This document shows, piece after piece, positions 51,145-60,066 of a stretch of 64,000 nucleotides of DNA (positions are counted from its first letter, which is position 1; every line of letters starts with the position of its first letter). A program made the translations under genes and the position numbers. This stretch comes from CAVQUE01 sp046290435 (lineage in GTDB: Bacteria; Actinomycetota; Acidimicrobiia; Acidimicrobiales; UBA8592), in assembly GCA_046290435.1 (NCBI GenBank), contig JBKAGO010000033.1, forward strand, positions 243,579-307,578, given 5' to 3'. Below the pieces are notes generated by a model that was given only the letters and a program-made list of their open reading frames with translations, was not told the DNA's origin and ran no database searches.

Positions 51145-52245
51145 ATGGCGTCGTATCCCGGCGACGTCGGGCCCCCCGCCGCCAGGGCGACCGAACCCGC
51201 GGCCGGTTCCGGCATCGTGGGCGCCGCCCGGCACCTGGGGCGCCGGCGCCGCAACATCGCCATCGTCGTCGTGGGTTGGGCCCGCAGCGTCGTGCTCGGC
51301 GGATTGCAGCCGCTGATGGTGGTCCTGGCCTTCGAGAATCTCGACATGCAGCGGGGCGGACCCGGCCTGCTCGGCGCGCTGGTCGGTGCCGGAGCGGTCG
51401 CGAGCACGGTGGTGATGACCCTCGTGGCTCGCCGTTCCCACCTCACGCCGGTGCTGGTCGTCGGCCTGGGCGCTTCGGCCGCGGCGTTGGTGTCGCTGGC
51501 CGCCGGCGTGTCGCTGCCTGCGGCCGTGATCGCCCTGCCGGTGATCGGCCTGGCGGCGGCGATGGTCGACGGGCTCGGCCGTCTTCTCCTGCAACGGTCG
51601 TGCGATCCGACGGCGCTGGGACCCGCGTTCGCGCTGTTCGACCTGGCCGTCGCTGTCGGCTTCGTGTCGGGTGCAGCGCTGGTGCAGGCGATGCTGGCCG
51701 TTGGTGACGTCCGGCTGGCGCTCGTTGCCCTGGCCGTAGTCGCGGCACTGGTACTGGCCGCGTGCGTGCGGCCGTTGTGGTCGGCCGACCACGTGAGCGA
51801 CGTCCCGGTGGTCGAGATGAGCCTGCTGCGGTCGTTGCCGATGTTCGCGCCCCTCCCCCCACTGGCGCTCGAGACCGTGGCGCGTTCGGCGACGTATCTG
51901 CCGGTCGATCGCGGCGACGTGGTGGTTCGCCAGGGCGAGCATGGCGACTGCTTCTATGCGGTGGCCGACGGGGCGTTCGAGGTCGAGATGTCGGGCCGGC
52001 GCATGCGGACCGCCCGCCGCAACGGCTTCTTCGGCGAGGTCGCCCTCCTGGCCGACGTGCCCCGCACCGCAACGGTGTCGGCGGCCGAGCCCGGCGAACT
52101 CCTCGTCATCGAACGGGTGCCGTTCCTCGTCGCCGTCACGGGCAGCGACACGTCACGACAGGTTGCATGGGGCATCGTGCGGGGACTCGAACTCGACGAC
52201 GATCTCCCGCTCCACGATCCGCCCGACACGGATCGCAGACCCTGA
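51145..52245 (+). CDS. Six-helix MFS half-transporter fused to a cyclic-nucleotide-binding domain
   Basis: 366 residues from ATG 51145 (GTG 51133 and TTG 51124 are alternatives). Six hydrophobic segments resemble the second half of an MFS transporter. A cNMP-binding domain follows, with the phosphate-binding cassette intact (GEVALLADVPRTATV, including Glu and Arg). Full-length MFS-cNMP fusions in actinobacteria normally have twelve helices, so the first six appear to be missing. No upstream coding for them was found. The function is unknown; regulation of export or a cAMP-responsive membrane sensor is possible. Confidence 0.72.
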   Translation: MASYPGDVGPPAARATEPAAGSGIVGAARHLGRRRRNIAIVVVGWARSVVLGGLQPLMVVLAFENLDMQRGGPGLLGALVGAGAVASTVVMTLVARRSHLTPVLVVGLGASAAALVSLAAGVSLPAAVIALPVIGLAAAMVDGLGRLLLQRSCDPTALGPAFALFDLAVAVGFVSGAALVQAMLAVGDVRLALVALAVVAALVLAACVRPLWSADHVSDVPVVEMSLLRSLPMFAPLPPLALETVARSATYLPVDRGDVVVRQGEHGDCFYAVADGAFEVEMSGRRMRTARRNGFFGEVALLADVPRTATVSAAEPGELLVIERVPFLVAVTGSDTSRQVAWGIVRGLELDDDLPLHDPPDTDRRP

Positions 52246-52291
52246 ACGGACGGGCGACGTCGCCGGGCGCCAGTCCCGAGATCGGTGCCCG

Positions 52292-52945
52292 TCAGGCGGG
52301 CGCGTTGGCCAGGTAGGTCAGTACGGCCTGCACGCGGCGGTGGGCCTCGGACTCGGGCGGCAGGTCGAGCTTGGTGAAGATGGCACCGACGTGGGTCTCG
52401 ATGGTCCGTAGGTTCAGCACCAGGCGCGCTGCGATGGTGGCGTTGGAGTGGCCCTCGGCCATGAGGGCGAGCACCTCGCGCTCGCGCCCGGTGAGCCGGT
52501 CGAGCGGATTGTTGCGGCGCTCGCGTTGCACGACACGGGTGACGACATCGGGGTCGATGGCGGTCTGACCGTCGGCGACACGATCGAGCGCGTCGAGGAA
52601 CTCGTCGACGTCGGCCACCCGATCCTTCAGCAGGTAGCCGACACCGGCGGCTCCGGTCGCCATGAGGTCGAGCGCGTAGCGGGTCTCGATGTGCTGGCTG
52701 AGCACCAACACCCCCAGCGTCGGGTATTCGGCGCGCAGTGCGACAGCGGCCTCGAGGCCTTCGGTGGTGTTGGTCGGGGGCATGCGGATGTCGATCACCA
52801 CGACATCGGGGCGGTGCCGGGCCACGACCTCGGCGAGGTCGGTGGCGTCGCCGCGCTGCGCGAGAACCTCGTGCCCGGCGCGTTCGAGCAGGCTGGCGAT
52901 CCCTTCGCGCAACAGCGCGGCGTCGTCGACGAGGATCACCCGCAC
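52292..52945 (-). CDS. NarL/LuxR-type response regulator
   Basis: 217 residues from GTG 52945. The receiver domain has the acidic pair VDDAALLREG, phosphorylatable Asp in VVIDIRMPP and Lys in YLLKDR. The C-terminal LuxR HTH is complete (LTGREREVLALMAEGHSNATIAARL then RTIETHVGAIF). It overlaps the 3' end of the histidine kinase gene by 10 bp and is surely its partner. Targets are unknown; the divergent hydrolase at 54883 is an obvious candidate. Confidence 0.9.
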   Translation of the reverse strand: MRVILVDDAALLREGIASLLERAGHEVLAQRGDATDLAEVVARHRPDVVVIDIRMPPTNTTEGLEAAVALRAEYPTLGVLVLSQHIETRYALDLMATGAAGVGYLLKDRVADVDEFLDALDRVADGQTAIDPDVVTRVVQRERRNNPLDRLTGREREVLALMAEGHSNATIAARLVLNLRTIETHVGAIFTKLDLPPESEAHRRVQAVLTYLANAPA

Positions 52946-54774
52946 GGCAGGTGGACCTCGATGGTCGTGCCGCCGCCGGATGGGCTGGCCAGGCGCCAAC
53001 GGCCGCCCAATGCCCGTACCCGGTCCTCGAGGTTGACCAGCCCGGCGCCGTCGCGCGGGCAGGCGCCACCGACGCCGTCGTCGGTCACCGCCACGGCGAG
53101 CGCGCCCTCGCCGTGGCCGATCGTGACCTCGACGTGGGTGGCGCAGGCGTGGCGAGCGGCGTTGGTGAGGGCCTCGCTGATCACGAAGTAGGCAGCGTGT
53201 TCGACGTCGGCGCCGCATCTCGGCTCGTGCGCTGCGGTGACGGTGACCGGCAGCGGGCTGGTCTCGGCGAGGGATTGGGCTGCGGCGACGACGCCGCGTT
53301 CGAGGATGGCGGGATGGATGCCCCGACTGAGTTCTCGGAGCTCGTCGACGGCGGCGCCGAGGTCGCGGTCGAGGTCGCCGAGGAAGGCCGCGAGGTCGAC
53401 ATCGTCACGGCCGAAGCGGTCGCGTCCGAGCTGGAGCGCCAGGCGCAGGGTCACGAGCCGCTGTTGCGCCCCGTCGTGGAGGTCGCGTTCGATCCGTCGC
53501 CGGGCCTCCTCGCCTGCGTGCACGATGCGTGCGCGCGATGCCTGCACCTCGGCCAGCTGCTCGGCCAACTCGGCCTGGAGTTGGGTGTTCTCCGCCTCGA
53601 GCTCGGCGGCGACGGGGCCGAGGTCGTAGCGCTGCCAGAACGCAGTGCCGACGATCCCGGTCGCAGCCACCACCGTGGCTGCCGGCAACAGCAGCGAGCC
53701 CGACAGGTCCACATGGCCGAGATCGATCGCTGCGGACAGGGCCGGCACCGCGACGAGCACGGCGGCACTCCCGGTGCCGAGGGTGGTGGCTACGAGGCCG
53801 CGGTCACGGGTCCAGTCGGCGCGGAACTGGCGCAGCAACACGAACAGCAGCAGTGCGCCCGCGGCGGCGGCGGTCACCCAGCCCGACGTCGCGATGAGCC
53901 CCCGGGCGGTACCGCGGTCGCCGGCGACGGCGAGGATTTGGCCGGGCAGGGAGACGGCTGCGGTGTCGATGGCGGTCAGGGGGACGACCGCGATGACGGC
54001 GGCGATCAGCGTGAGGGCGGCCACCGCGCTCGCCGCAGGGTCGAACCGCCGGCCGGTCGGGCCACCGGCGATCAGCGAGGCGATGGCGATCGCGGCGAGC
54101 CCGAACGGCATTGCGATCAGGCCGAGTGTGTAGGCCGCCGGAGCGTCGGCGATCTCGAGCAGCTGGGCCAGGCAGAGCAGCCCCGCAGCGGCGGTCCAGC
54201 CGGCCAGGCGTCGACGGCCGACGACGAGGAGCACGCCGGCGATGACCACCACGACGAGCCCGGCGGCGGTCCTGGCGGCGAGCTCACCTGTCGTGAACGG
54301 CCCGCGCCCGATCTCGACGGGCGACAACAGCAGGCCATCGATCCTGGTCGGATCGTCGGGAGACGCGGCGACGGTCAGCGCGAGGATCTGGCCGTGGCGA
54401 TCGACGAGCATCGCCGCGCCGGTGCCGGTGGACGCGTCGGTCTGGCTCCCGTAGAAGCGGTAGGGACGGGCTTCGGCGATCCGGACGGTCTCGGCGATGA
54501 ACTCCTCGGGCGCCAGTTCGGCCAGGAACGCCGGCGACAGCCGTTCGGCGACGACGTCGGGCGATGCCGGCGGGCCGTTGACGACATCGAGCGACCATGC
54601 CAGGTGGTCCTCGACGACCGATCGGTCGGGGTCGAGCGCTCCGGCCAGCAGGTCGAGCTCGTCGTTGTGGGGTCGGGTGGTGCCGGCGTGCGCAAAGACA
54701 GCCCAGACAGCCAGCGCGAGCGCTGCGACCGTCACCAGGGAGGCGACGACCCACGTCCTGGTGTCGGCTCGCAC
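52936..54774 (-). CDS. Membrane sensor histidine kinase (NarL-partner type)
   Basis: 612 residues from GTG 54774, with GACAAT 6 nt upstream (probably leaderless). One N-terminal helix (about 8-28), an extracytoplasmic domain (about 45-140), six or more further helices (about 145-300) and a coiled coil precede the HisKA_3 domain, with the phospho-acceptor in ERDLHDGAQQRL. The ATPase has the N-box EALTNAARHA and the G-boxes DDGVGGA and GAGLVNLEDR. The external domain resembles the N-terminal domain of the divergently encoded hydrolase (ERLSPAFLAELAPEEFI versus ARFAPAFLAVVPPDQLV). Earlier in-frame sequence upstream of 54774 is a shadow of the hydrolase gene. Confidence 0.88.
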   Translation of the reverse strand: MRADTRTWVVASLVTVAALALAVWAVFAHAGTTRPHNDELDLLAGALDPDRSVVEDHLAWSLDVVNGPPASPDVVAERLSPAFLAELAPEEFIAETVRIAEARPYRFYGSQTDASTGTGAAMLVDRHGQILALTVAASPDDPTRIDGLLLSPVEIGRGPFTTGELAARTAAGLVVVVIAGVLLVVGRRRLAGWTAAAGLLCLAQLLEIADAPAAYTLGLIAMPFGLAAIAIASLIAGGPTGRRFDPAASAVAALTLIAAVIAVVPLTAIDTAAVSLPGQILAVAGDRGTARGLIATSGWVTAAAAGALLLFVLLRQFRADWTRDRGLVATTLGTGSAAVLVAVPALSAAIDLGHVDLSGSLLLPAATVVAATGIVGTAFWQRYDLGPVAAELEAENTQLQAELAEQLAEVQASRARIVHAGEEARRRIERDLHDGAQQRLVTLRLALQLGRDRFGRDDVDLAAFLGDLDRDLGAAVDELRELSRGIHPAILERGVVAAAQSLAETSPLPVTVTAAHEPRCGADVEHAAYFVISEALTNAARHACATHVEVTIGHGEGALAVAVTDDGVGGACPRDGAGLVNLEDRVRALGGRWRLASPSGGGTTIEVHLPCG

Positions 54775-54780
54775 TGCCCC

Positions 54781-54786
54781 ATTGTC
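54781..54786 (-). promoter_or_regulatory. -10 element of the kinase transcript
   Basis: GACAAT on the minus strand, 6 nt before GTG 54774, with no ribosome-binding site between. Confidence 0.45.
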
Positions 54787-54869
54787 GCACTCGCGACGGC
54801 TCGGGGATTCCGTGCGGGCACGGAGATCGGTCCGGTGGCGGTACTGGCGACTGGTGACCGAGGTGTTCC

Positions 54870-54875
54870 TACGGT
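54870..54875 (+). promoter_or_regulatory. -10 element of the hydrolase transcript
   Basis: TACGGT, 7 nt before ATG 54883. The two divergent promoters share a gap of 108 bp. Confidence 0.45.
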
Positions 54876-54882
54876 GGCGATC

Positions 54883-56388
54883 ATGAAGCACCCATCGGCC
54901 ACTGTCGTTCTCCTCCCTGTCCTCGCCCTCGTCCTCGTCGCCCTGGGCGCTGCCTGCGGGGCCGACGAAACCGGCGAGGAGTCGTCGTCGCAGCCCCCGG
55001 CACCCGAGCCGACGGTGCAGTCGACACCGGCACCGACACCCGAGGCCACGGCCGGGCCCGATCCGAGCCCCCAGCCCGGGTCGGGGGCTGACGCCGGTGG
55101 GCCTGCACGGGAGCAGCTCGACTGGTTCGTCGCCGCGTTGAATGCGTCGGCGCCGCCATCGCCGGCCGAGCTCGACGCCCGCTTCGCGCCGGCCTTCCTC
55201 GCTGTCGTGCCGCCCGATCAGCTCGTAGCCGGTGCGGCGGAGATGACGGCGGCGATGGCGCCGCCCATCACGATCGAGTCGGTGACTCCAGCCGGTGACG
55301 ACGGTCTCGCGCTCGACGCGGTGCTGGTCTCGGCCGACGGCGACGCGCGGCTGGCGGTCTCGTTGGTGGTCGGTGCGGTGGAGCCACATCTGATCGAGGG
55401 CCTGGTCGGTCGTCCCGACGTCGTTCTCGAGTTCCCCGTGGGACTGACGGCGGACGATCTCGACGCCACCCTCGCGGGGTTGGCGGCCGAGTCGGGCCTC
55501 GGTGTGTACGACGTCACCGCCGGCGAGTGCGTTGTCTTGCACGAGATCCGCGCCGACCGTCCGGTGGCGCTCGGCTCGGTGTTCAAGCTGTGGCTGCTGG
55601 CCGAGCTGGCCGACCAGGTCGCTGCCGGCGACGCGGCGTGGGACGAGACGGTGCGGGTCGAGGACCGTCTCAAGTCCTCGCCCGGCGGCGAGGTGTTCGC
55701 CATGGCGCCCGGCACCGAGATCAGCCTCGAGGAGCTCGCCATGGCGATGATCTCGATTTCGGACAACTCGGCGACCGACCATCTGCTCGCTCGGCTCGGC
55801 CGTGAGAACGTCGAGGCCGTGCTGGACCGCATCGGGGTCGTCGATGCTGCGGCCAACGTGCCGATGCTGTCGACCCAGGCGCTGTTCCAGCTGAAGTTCG
55901 TCGCCGAGGCCCCCAACGCCGATGACTGGCGTGGCCTCGACCAGGCCGGCCGCCGGACGCTGCTCGCCGAGATCGACGACGCCGTGTTGCCGTGGGTCGC
56001 GGATCCCGAGTCGATCGATCTGATCAACGCCGACGGGGTACCCATCGACCAGCCCCGCGATCTCGACCTCGGATGGTTCGCGACGCCGGCTGACCTGTGC
56101 CGCACGTTGACCTACCTGGCCGACCAGGCCGAGCGGCCCGGGCTCGAGCCGGTGGCGACGATCCTCGAGGCCAACGCGGGCGAGGGGCTGCCCTTCGACC
56201 GGGACCGCTGGCCGACCATCCGGTTCAAGGGCGGCTCCGAGCCCGGCGTCGTGGCGGGCGCCTGGTGGTTCGAGGGTGTCGACGGACGCCGCTACGTCGT
56301 TGCCGGCGGCCTCGCCGATCCCGATACGCCGGTGTCGGAGATCGACGGCGCGCTGGCCCTGGCGTCGGCCATCACGTTGGTCGAGTAG
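54883..56388 (+). CDS. Class A beta-lactamase-like serine hydrolase lipoprotein (LpqF/ORF12 type)
   Basis: 501 residues. A signal peptide ends near LGAAC, followed by a Pro/Thr/Ser-rich linker (about 27-70). An N-terminal domain (about 72-185) resembles the external domain of the adjacent kinase. The C-terminal domain (about 190-500) is a class A beta-lactamase fold with SxxK as GSVFK, the SDN loop as ISDNSATD and KTG replaced by KGGSEPG. Mycobacterial LpqF and the clavulanate-cluster protein ORF12 have the same two-domain order. Hydrolysis of a beta-lactam, ester or peptidoglycan-related substrate is possible; true beta-lactamase activity is not shown by sequence. Confidence 0.83.
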   Translation: MKHPSATVVLLPVLALVLVALGAACGADETGEESSSQPPAPEPTVQSTPAPTPEATAGPDPSPQPGSGADAGGPAREQLDWFVAALNASAPPSPAELDARFAPAFLAVVPPDQLVAGAAEMTAAMAPPITIESVTPAGDDGLALDAVLVSADGDARLAVSLVVGAVEPHLIEGLVGRPDVVLEFPVGLTADDLDATLAGLAAESGLGVYDVTAGECVVLHEIRADRPVALGSVFKLWLLAELADQVAAGDAAWDETVRVEDRLKSSPGGEVFAMAPGTEISLEELAMAMISISDNSATDHLLARLGRENVEAVLDRIGVVDAAANVPMLSTQALFQLKFVAEAPNADDWRGLDQAGRRTLLAEIDDAVLPWVADPESIDLINADGVPIDQPRDLDLGWFATPADLCRTLTYLADQAERPGLEPVATILEANAGEGLPFDRDRWPTIRFKGGSEPGVVAGAWWFEGVDGRRYVVAGGLADPDTPVSEIDGALALASAITLVE

Positions 56389-56414
56389 CGGGATCCCCGG
56401 CCCCGGCCCCGGCC

Positions 56415-58427
56415 CTAACGCTCTGCCCGGCTCTGCGCGAGTGCGATGTAGCCATCGAGCGCGCTCGGGTCGGCGAGCGCTCCTGTCGATGCGACGCGCT
56501 CGGCGGGTTCGTGGCGCAGGATGCGTTTGACGGGGACCTCGAGCTTCTTGCCCGACAGGGTGCGTGGGACGACCGCCATGGCGATGATGTCGTCGGGGAC
56601 GTGGCGGGGCGACAGTTCGCCACGCAGCGCGGCACGTAGCCGGGCGCGGGTGTCGTCGTCGATGCTGTCGCCATCGGCGGGCACGACGAACAGCAGCAGC
56701 TCGCCCATGCCGCCGTCGGCGTCTTCGAGGTGCACGACGAGCGAGTCGGCCACCGCCGGGTCGGACTCGACCACCGTGTAGAAGTCCGCGGTGCCGAGGC
56801 GGACGCCGCCGCGGTTGAGGGTGGCGTCGGAGCGGCCGCTGATGACACAGGAACCGTCGGCGTCGATGGTGATCCAGTCGCCGTGGTGCCACACGCCGGG
56901 ATAGGTGGCGAAGTAGGCGTCGCGGTAGCGGGAACCGTCGTCGTCGCCCCAGAAACCCACCGGCATCGACGGCGCCGGGGTGGTGATGACCAGCTCGCCC
57001 TCGGCGCCGGTGCCGGTGACCGAGTTGCCGTCGGCGTCGAATGCGTCGACCGCCCACCCGAGTTGGCGGCAGGGGATCTGTCCGGCGCGAACGGGCAGCA
57101 CCGGGGCGGCGCCGACGAAGGCGCTGCACACGTCGGTGCCGCCACTGACGCTGGCGACGGGGACGGAGCCGATCTCGTCGGCGATCCAGGCGAACCCGGC
57201 CGCGGGGAGCGGGGAGCCGGTCGAGCCGACCGCGCGCAGCGCCGAGAGGTCGAGGTCGGTGCCGGGGTGCAGGCCGCCGTCGCGGCACGCCATGACGAAC
57301 GGGGCGGAGAGCCCGGCCCAGGTGGTGCCGGTTCGTTCGATCAGCGACCACAGGGTCATCAGGTCGGGGTGGCCGGGGTTGCCGTCGAAGAGCACCACCG
57401 CCGAGCCGACGCCCAACCCCGAGACGAGGAAGTTCCACATCATCCAGCCGGTGGTGGAGAACCAGAAGAACCGGTCGCCCGGGCCGAGGTCGAGATGCAG
57501 CGCCAGGGCCTTGCCGTGTTCGACCAGGATGCCGCCGTGGCCGTGGACGATCGGCTTGGGCATCCCGGTGGTGCCCGACGAATACAGGACGTACAGGGGA
57601 TGGTCGAACGCGACCGGCGTGAACGTCAGCTCGTCGTCGCACGGCGCGCACAGCTCGTCCCAGTCGATGGCGTCGGGCACGGAGCCGGCGCCGGGCAGGT
57701 ACCGCAGCGCGACGGTGTGGCGCAGCGATGGCAGCCCGGCACGGATCGCGGCGACCGCGTCGAGCGACGGCAGATCGCGGTTGCCGTAGCGATAGCCGTC
57801 GACGGTGATGAGCACCGTCGGTTCGATCTGGGTCCAGCGGTCGAGGACCGCGCGGGTCCCGAACTCGGGCGCGCACGACGACCAGATCGCCCCCAGCGAC
57901 GCGGTCGCCAGGAACGCCACCAGCGTCTCGTCGATGTTCGGCAGATACGCAGCGACGCGGTCGCCGTGGCCGACTCCGAGCCGGCGCAACCCGGCTGCGG
58001 CGCGCCGGACCTGGTCGCGCAACTCGCCGACGGTGATGGTGCGCGGGTCGCGGGTCTGGGACTCGGCGATGACGGCGACGTCGTCGTCGGCCAGCCCGCC
58101 GGCGGCCAACAGAAACTCGGCGTAGTTGAGCGTCGCGCCCGGGAACCACCGGGCGCCGGGCATGGACGCATCGGCCAGGGTCGCCGTCGCCGGGGTGGCG
58201 GCGCGCACGCCGAGGTCGTCCCACACCGCTTCCCAGAACGCCTCTGGCTGATCGATCGACCACCGCCGCAACGCGTCGTAGTCACCCACCGCCTCCGGTC
58301 GGTAGGTGCGTGCGAACGCGCCCATCCGGGTGGTCTCCCACGCATCGGCGGGGGGCTCCCACACCACGTCGTCATCGGTGTCGGTCTCGGTCGCGGCGCG
58401 AGCGGGCGTGGTCGTCTCGTCGGTCAT
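56415..58427 (-). CDS. Acetoacetyl-CoA synthetase (acetoacetate-CoA ligase)
   Basis: 670 residues, the usual length for this family. The N-terminal ACAS region (YRPEAVGDYDALRRWSIDQP, PGARWFPGATLNYAE) is followed by P-loop YSSGTTGMPKPIVHGHGG, GGTDVCSAF and the C-terminal catalytic Lys in TLSGKKLEVPVKRIL. It activates acetoacetate for ketone-body use or biosynthesis. It lies 37 bp downstream of an LLM oxidoreductase gene on the same strand. Confidence 0.9.
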   Translation of the reverse strand: MTDETTTPARAATETDTDDDVVWEPPADAWETTRMGAFARTYRPEAVGDYDALRRWSIDQPEAFWEAVWDDLGVRAATPATATLADASMPGARWFPGATLNYAEFLLAAGGLADDDVAVIAESQTRDPRTITVGELRDQVRRAAAGLRRLGVGHGDRVAAYLPNIDETLVAFLATASLGAIWSSCAPEFGTRAVLDRWTQIEPTVLITVDGYRYGNRDLPSLDAVAAIRAGLPSLRHTVALRYLPGAGSVPDAIDWDELCAPCDDELTFTPVAFDHPLYVLYSSGTTGMPKPIVHGHGGILVEHGKALALHLDLGPGDRFFWFSTTGWMMWNFLVSGLGVGSAVVLFDGNPGHPDLMTLWSLIERTGTTWAGLSAPFVMACRDGGLHPGTDLDLSALRAVGSTGSPLPAAGFAWIADEIGSVPVASVSGGTDVCSAFVGAAPVLPVRAGQIPCRQLGWAVDAFDADGNSVTGTGAEGELVITTPAPSMPVGFWGDDDGSRYRDAYFATYPGVWHHGDWITIDADGSCVISGRSDATLNRGGVRLGTADFYTVVESDPAVADSLVVHLEDADGGMGELLLFVVPADGDSIDDDTRARLRAALRGELSPRHVPDDIIAMAVVPRTLSGKKLEVPVKRILRHEPAERVASTGALADPSALDGYIALAQSRAER

Positions 58428-58464
58428 GTCGGGTCGGTCCTGGTCGGTGTCGTTGCGGTCGGGG

Positions 58465-59370
58465 TCAGGCGTTGCGCATCGGAGCGATGACCTGCTCGGC
58501 GAAGCGCAGGGCCGGCTCGACGTCGAGGGGGTGGCCGAAGTCCATCACGAAGATCGACACGCCGAGGTCGCGCTGGGCGGTGAGGCGTTCGAGCCACTCG
58601 TCGGACTCTGCGTCGGTGGTGGGCAGCTCGCCTGCGATGGTGCGGCTGTTGGCGATGGCCGCGGGATCGCGTCCGGCAGCCTCGGCGGCCGCGTCGATGA
58701 TGGCGCGCTTGGCGAGCCAGTCCTCGTCGTCTCGACCGAAGCCGTTCCAGATGTCGGCCTGTCGGCCCACGATGGGTAGGCCGACCTTCTCGCCGGAGCT
58801 GCCGATGAGGACCGGGGGGACGACGTCAGGGCGCGGCGTGGCGGCGGCGTCGTCGATCGAGAAGTACTCGCCGGCGAAGGTCGGGTGGGCCTCGGTCCAC
58901 ATGAGCCGGCAGATCTGCACGACTTCTTCGAGCTGGCGGAGCCGCACCGATGCCTTGGGGAAGTCGTAGCCGTAGGAGAGGTATTCGTCTTCACGCCAGC
59001 CGCCGCCGATGCCGAGGATGAACCGCCCGCCCGACAGCACCTGCAGCGTGGAGGCCATCTTCGCGGTGAGGGCAGGGTTGCGGTAGCCGTGGCCGAGGAC
59101 GTGATGGCAGAGCTTGACCGTCGGGTGGCGGGCGGCCAGCCAGGTGAGGGTTGTCCAGCCCTCGAGGAAGCCCTCGGTCTTGTCGGCGTCGAAGCCGTAG
59201 AAGTGATCCGCGATCCACACCGAGTCGAAGTGGGGGAGCGCCTGGGGGAGGATGTGCTCCTCCTGGTACATGACGATCGGTTGGAAGTCGCTGCCCGCGT
59301 GTCCTGCGACCGGTGACAACCAGCCGAATTCGACGCGGCCCGTGCCGCTGCTGCCGCTGGTGCTTTCCAT
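58465..59370 (-). CDS. LLM-class F420-dependent oxidoreductase
   Basis: 301 residues. The luciferase-like pattern is clear: SVWIADHFYGFDADKTEG, LAARHPTVKLCHHVLGHGYRNPALTAKMASTLQVLSGGRFILGIGGGWRED. ATG 59370 has a GAGGAG ribosome-binding site. It precedes the acetoacetyl-CoA synthetase gene and is divergent from a MarR gene (139-bp gap). The substrate is unknown. Confidence 0.88.
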   Translation of the reverse strand: MESTSGSSGTGRVEFGWLSPVAGHAGSDFQPIVMYQEEHILPQALPHFDSVWIADHFYGFDADKTEGFLEGWTTLTWLAARHPTVKLCHHVLGHGYRNPALTAKMASTLQVLSGGRFILGIGGGWREDEYLSYGYDFPKASVRLRQLEEVVQICRLMWTEAHPTFAGEYFSIDDAAATPRPDVVPPVLIGSSGEKVGLPIVGRQADIWNGFGRDDEDWLAKRAIIDAAAEAAGRDPAAIANSRTIAGELPTTDAESDEWLERLTAQRDLGVSIFVMDFGHPLDVEPALRFAEQVIAPMRNA

Positions 59371-59497
59371 GTGTGCTCGCTCCTCGGAGGGGGTTCTGGC
59401 CGATCACCCTGCCACGAACCGGCGCAGGTCGTATCCGTCGATGCCGCAGCTGACTTGGCGGGCCGAAGGTCCCTTCATACTGCGACGCGGCGATGAG

Positions 59498-59503
59498 TAT
59501 TGT
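59498..59503 (+). promoter_or_regulatory. -10 element of the MarR transcript, with a possible operator
   Basis: TATTGT lies 6 nt before GTG 59510. It overlaps the right arm of an imperfect dyad, ATACT (from about 59478) to AGTAT (59496-59500), a possible autoregulatory MarR site. Confidence 0.4.
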
Positions 59504-59509
59504 GCCCCG

Positions 59510-60010
59510 GTGCCGCAGAGCAGAACGAATACCAGTCCATCTCCTTCAGCGTCGGAGGCGCCCGGCGGCGGGGTACGGCCGGTGACGCTCCTCGGCCTGC
59601 TCGCACTGGTCGATCGTGGTGTCCAACGCGAACTCCAGACACGGCTGAACGCGCACGGCCTGTCGGTCGCGGAGTACTCGTGCCTGCGCCTGCTCCAGGT
59701 CACGCCGGGCCTCTCCAACGCCGAGCTCGCCCGGCGTTCCCTCGTCACGCCGCAGTCGATGAACGAGGTCGTCGCCAAGCTCCAACTGCGAGGCCTCATC
59801 GAACGCCGGAACGATCCCGGTCACGGTCGCATCCTCAGGACCCAGCTCTCCGCTGCCGGTCGAGCGCAGCTCGACCAGGCGATCCCCGAGGTCGAATCCC
59901 TCGATGCCGAACTCCGCGGTAATGCGAGCGACGCCGACGTTGCGCAGACGACAGAGCACCTCATGGGTGTGCTCGACCGGCTGCGCATGATCCAGCAGCA
60001 CCGCCCCTGA
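59510..60010 (+). CDS. MarR-family regulator
   Basis: 166 residues from GTG 59510. The winged helix shows GLSVAEYSCLRLLQ, LSNAELARRSLVTPQSMNEVV and the wing DPGHGRILRTQLSAAG. The start is chosen from the -10 spacing; in-frame sequence back to 59252 belongs to the divergent LLM gene region. It probably controls itself and the divergent LLM/acetoacetyl-CoA synthetase operon (inference). Confidence 0.84.
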   Translation: MPQSRTNTSPSPSASEAPGGGVRPVTLLGLLALVDRGVQRELQTRLNAHGLSVAEYSCLRLLQVTPGLSNAELARRSLVTPQSMNEVVAKLQLRGLIERRNDPGHGRILRTQLSAAGRAQLDQAIPEVESLDAELRGNASDADVAQTTEHLMGVLDRLRMIQQHRP

Positions 60011-60066
60011 GTCGAGACGGTTCGTGCCGCGGCTCCCGGGGCCGTTCCTGCCGTGTCGTCGACGGG

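Noticed and set aside
52738..54882. Long upstream extension of the hydrolase frame to 52738
   Set aside because: It is antisense to the kinase. The real protein starts with a signal peptide at 54883, just behind a -10 element.
54883..56388. Annotation as a true antibiotic-resistance beta-lactamase
   Set aside because: KTG is KGGSEPG and the domain order is that of LpqF/ORF12-type proteins, which are not established resistance enzymes.
56389..56414. CCCCGG triplicate between convergent genes
   Set aside because: Simple GC-rich sequence in a 26-bp gap, with no stem and T-run to call a terminator.
54775..58263. Extension of the kinase frame far upstream on the minus strand
   Set aside because: It covers the antisense of the hydrolase and a shifted frame of acetoacetyl-CoA synthetase, and has no coherent domains.
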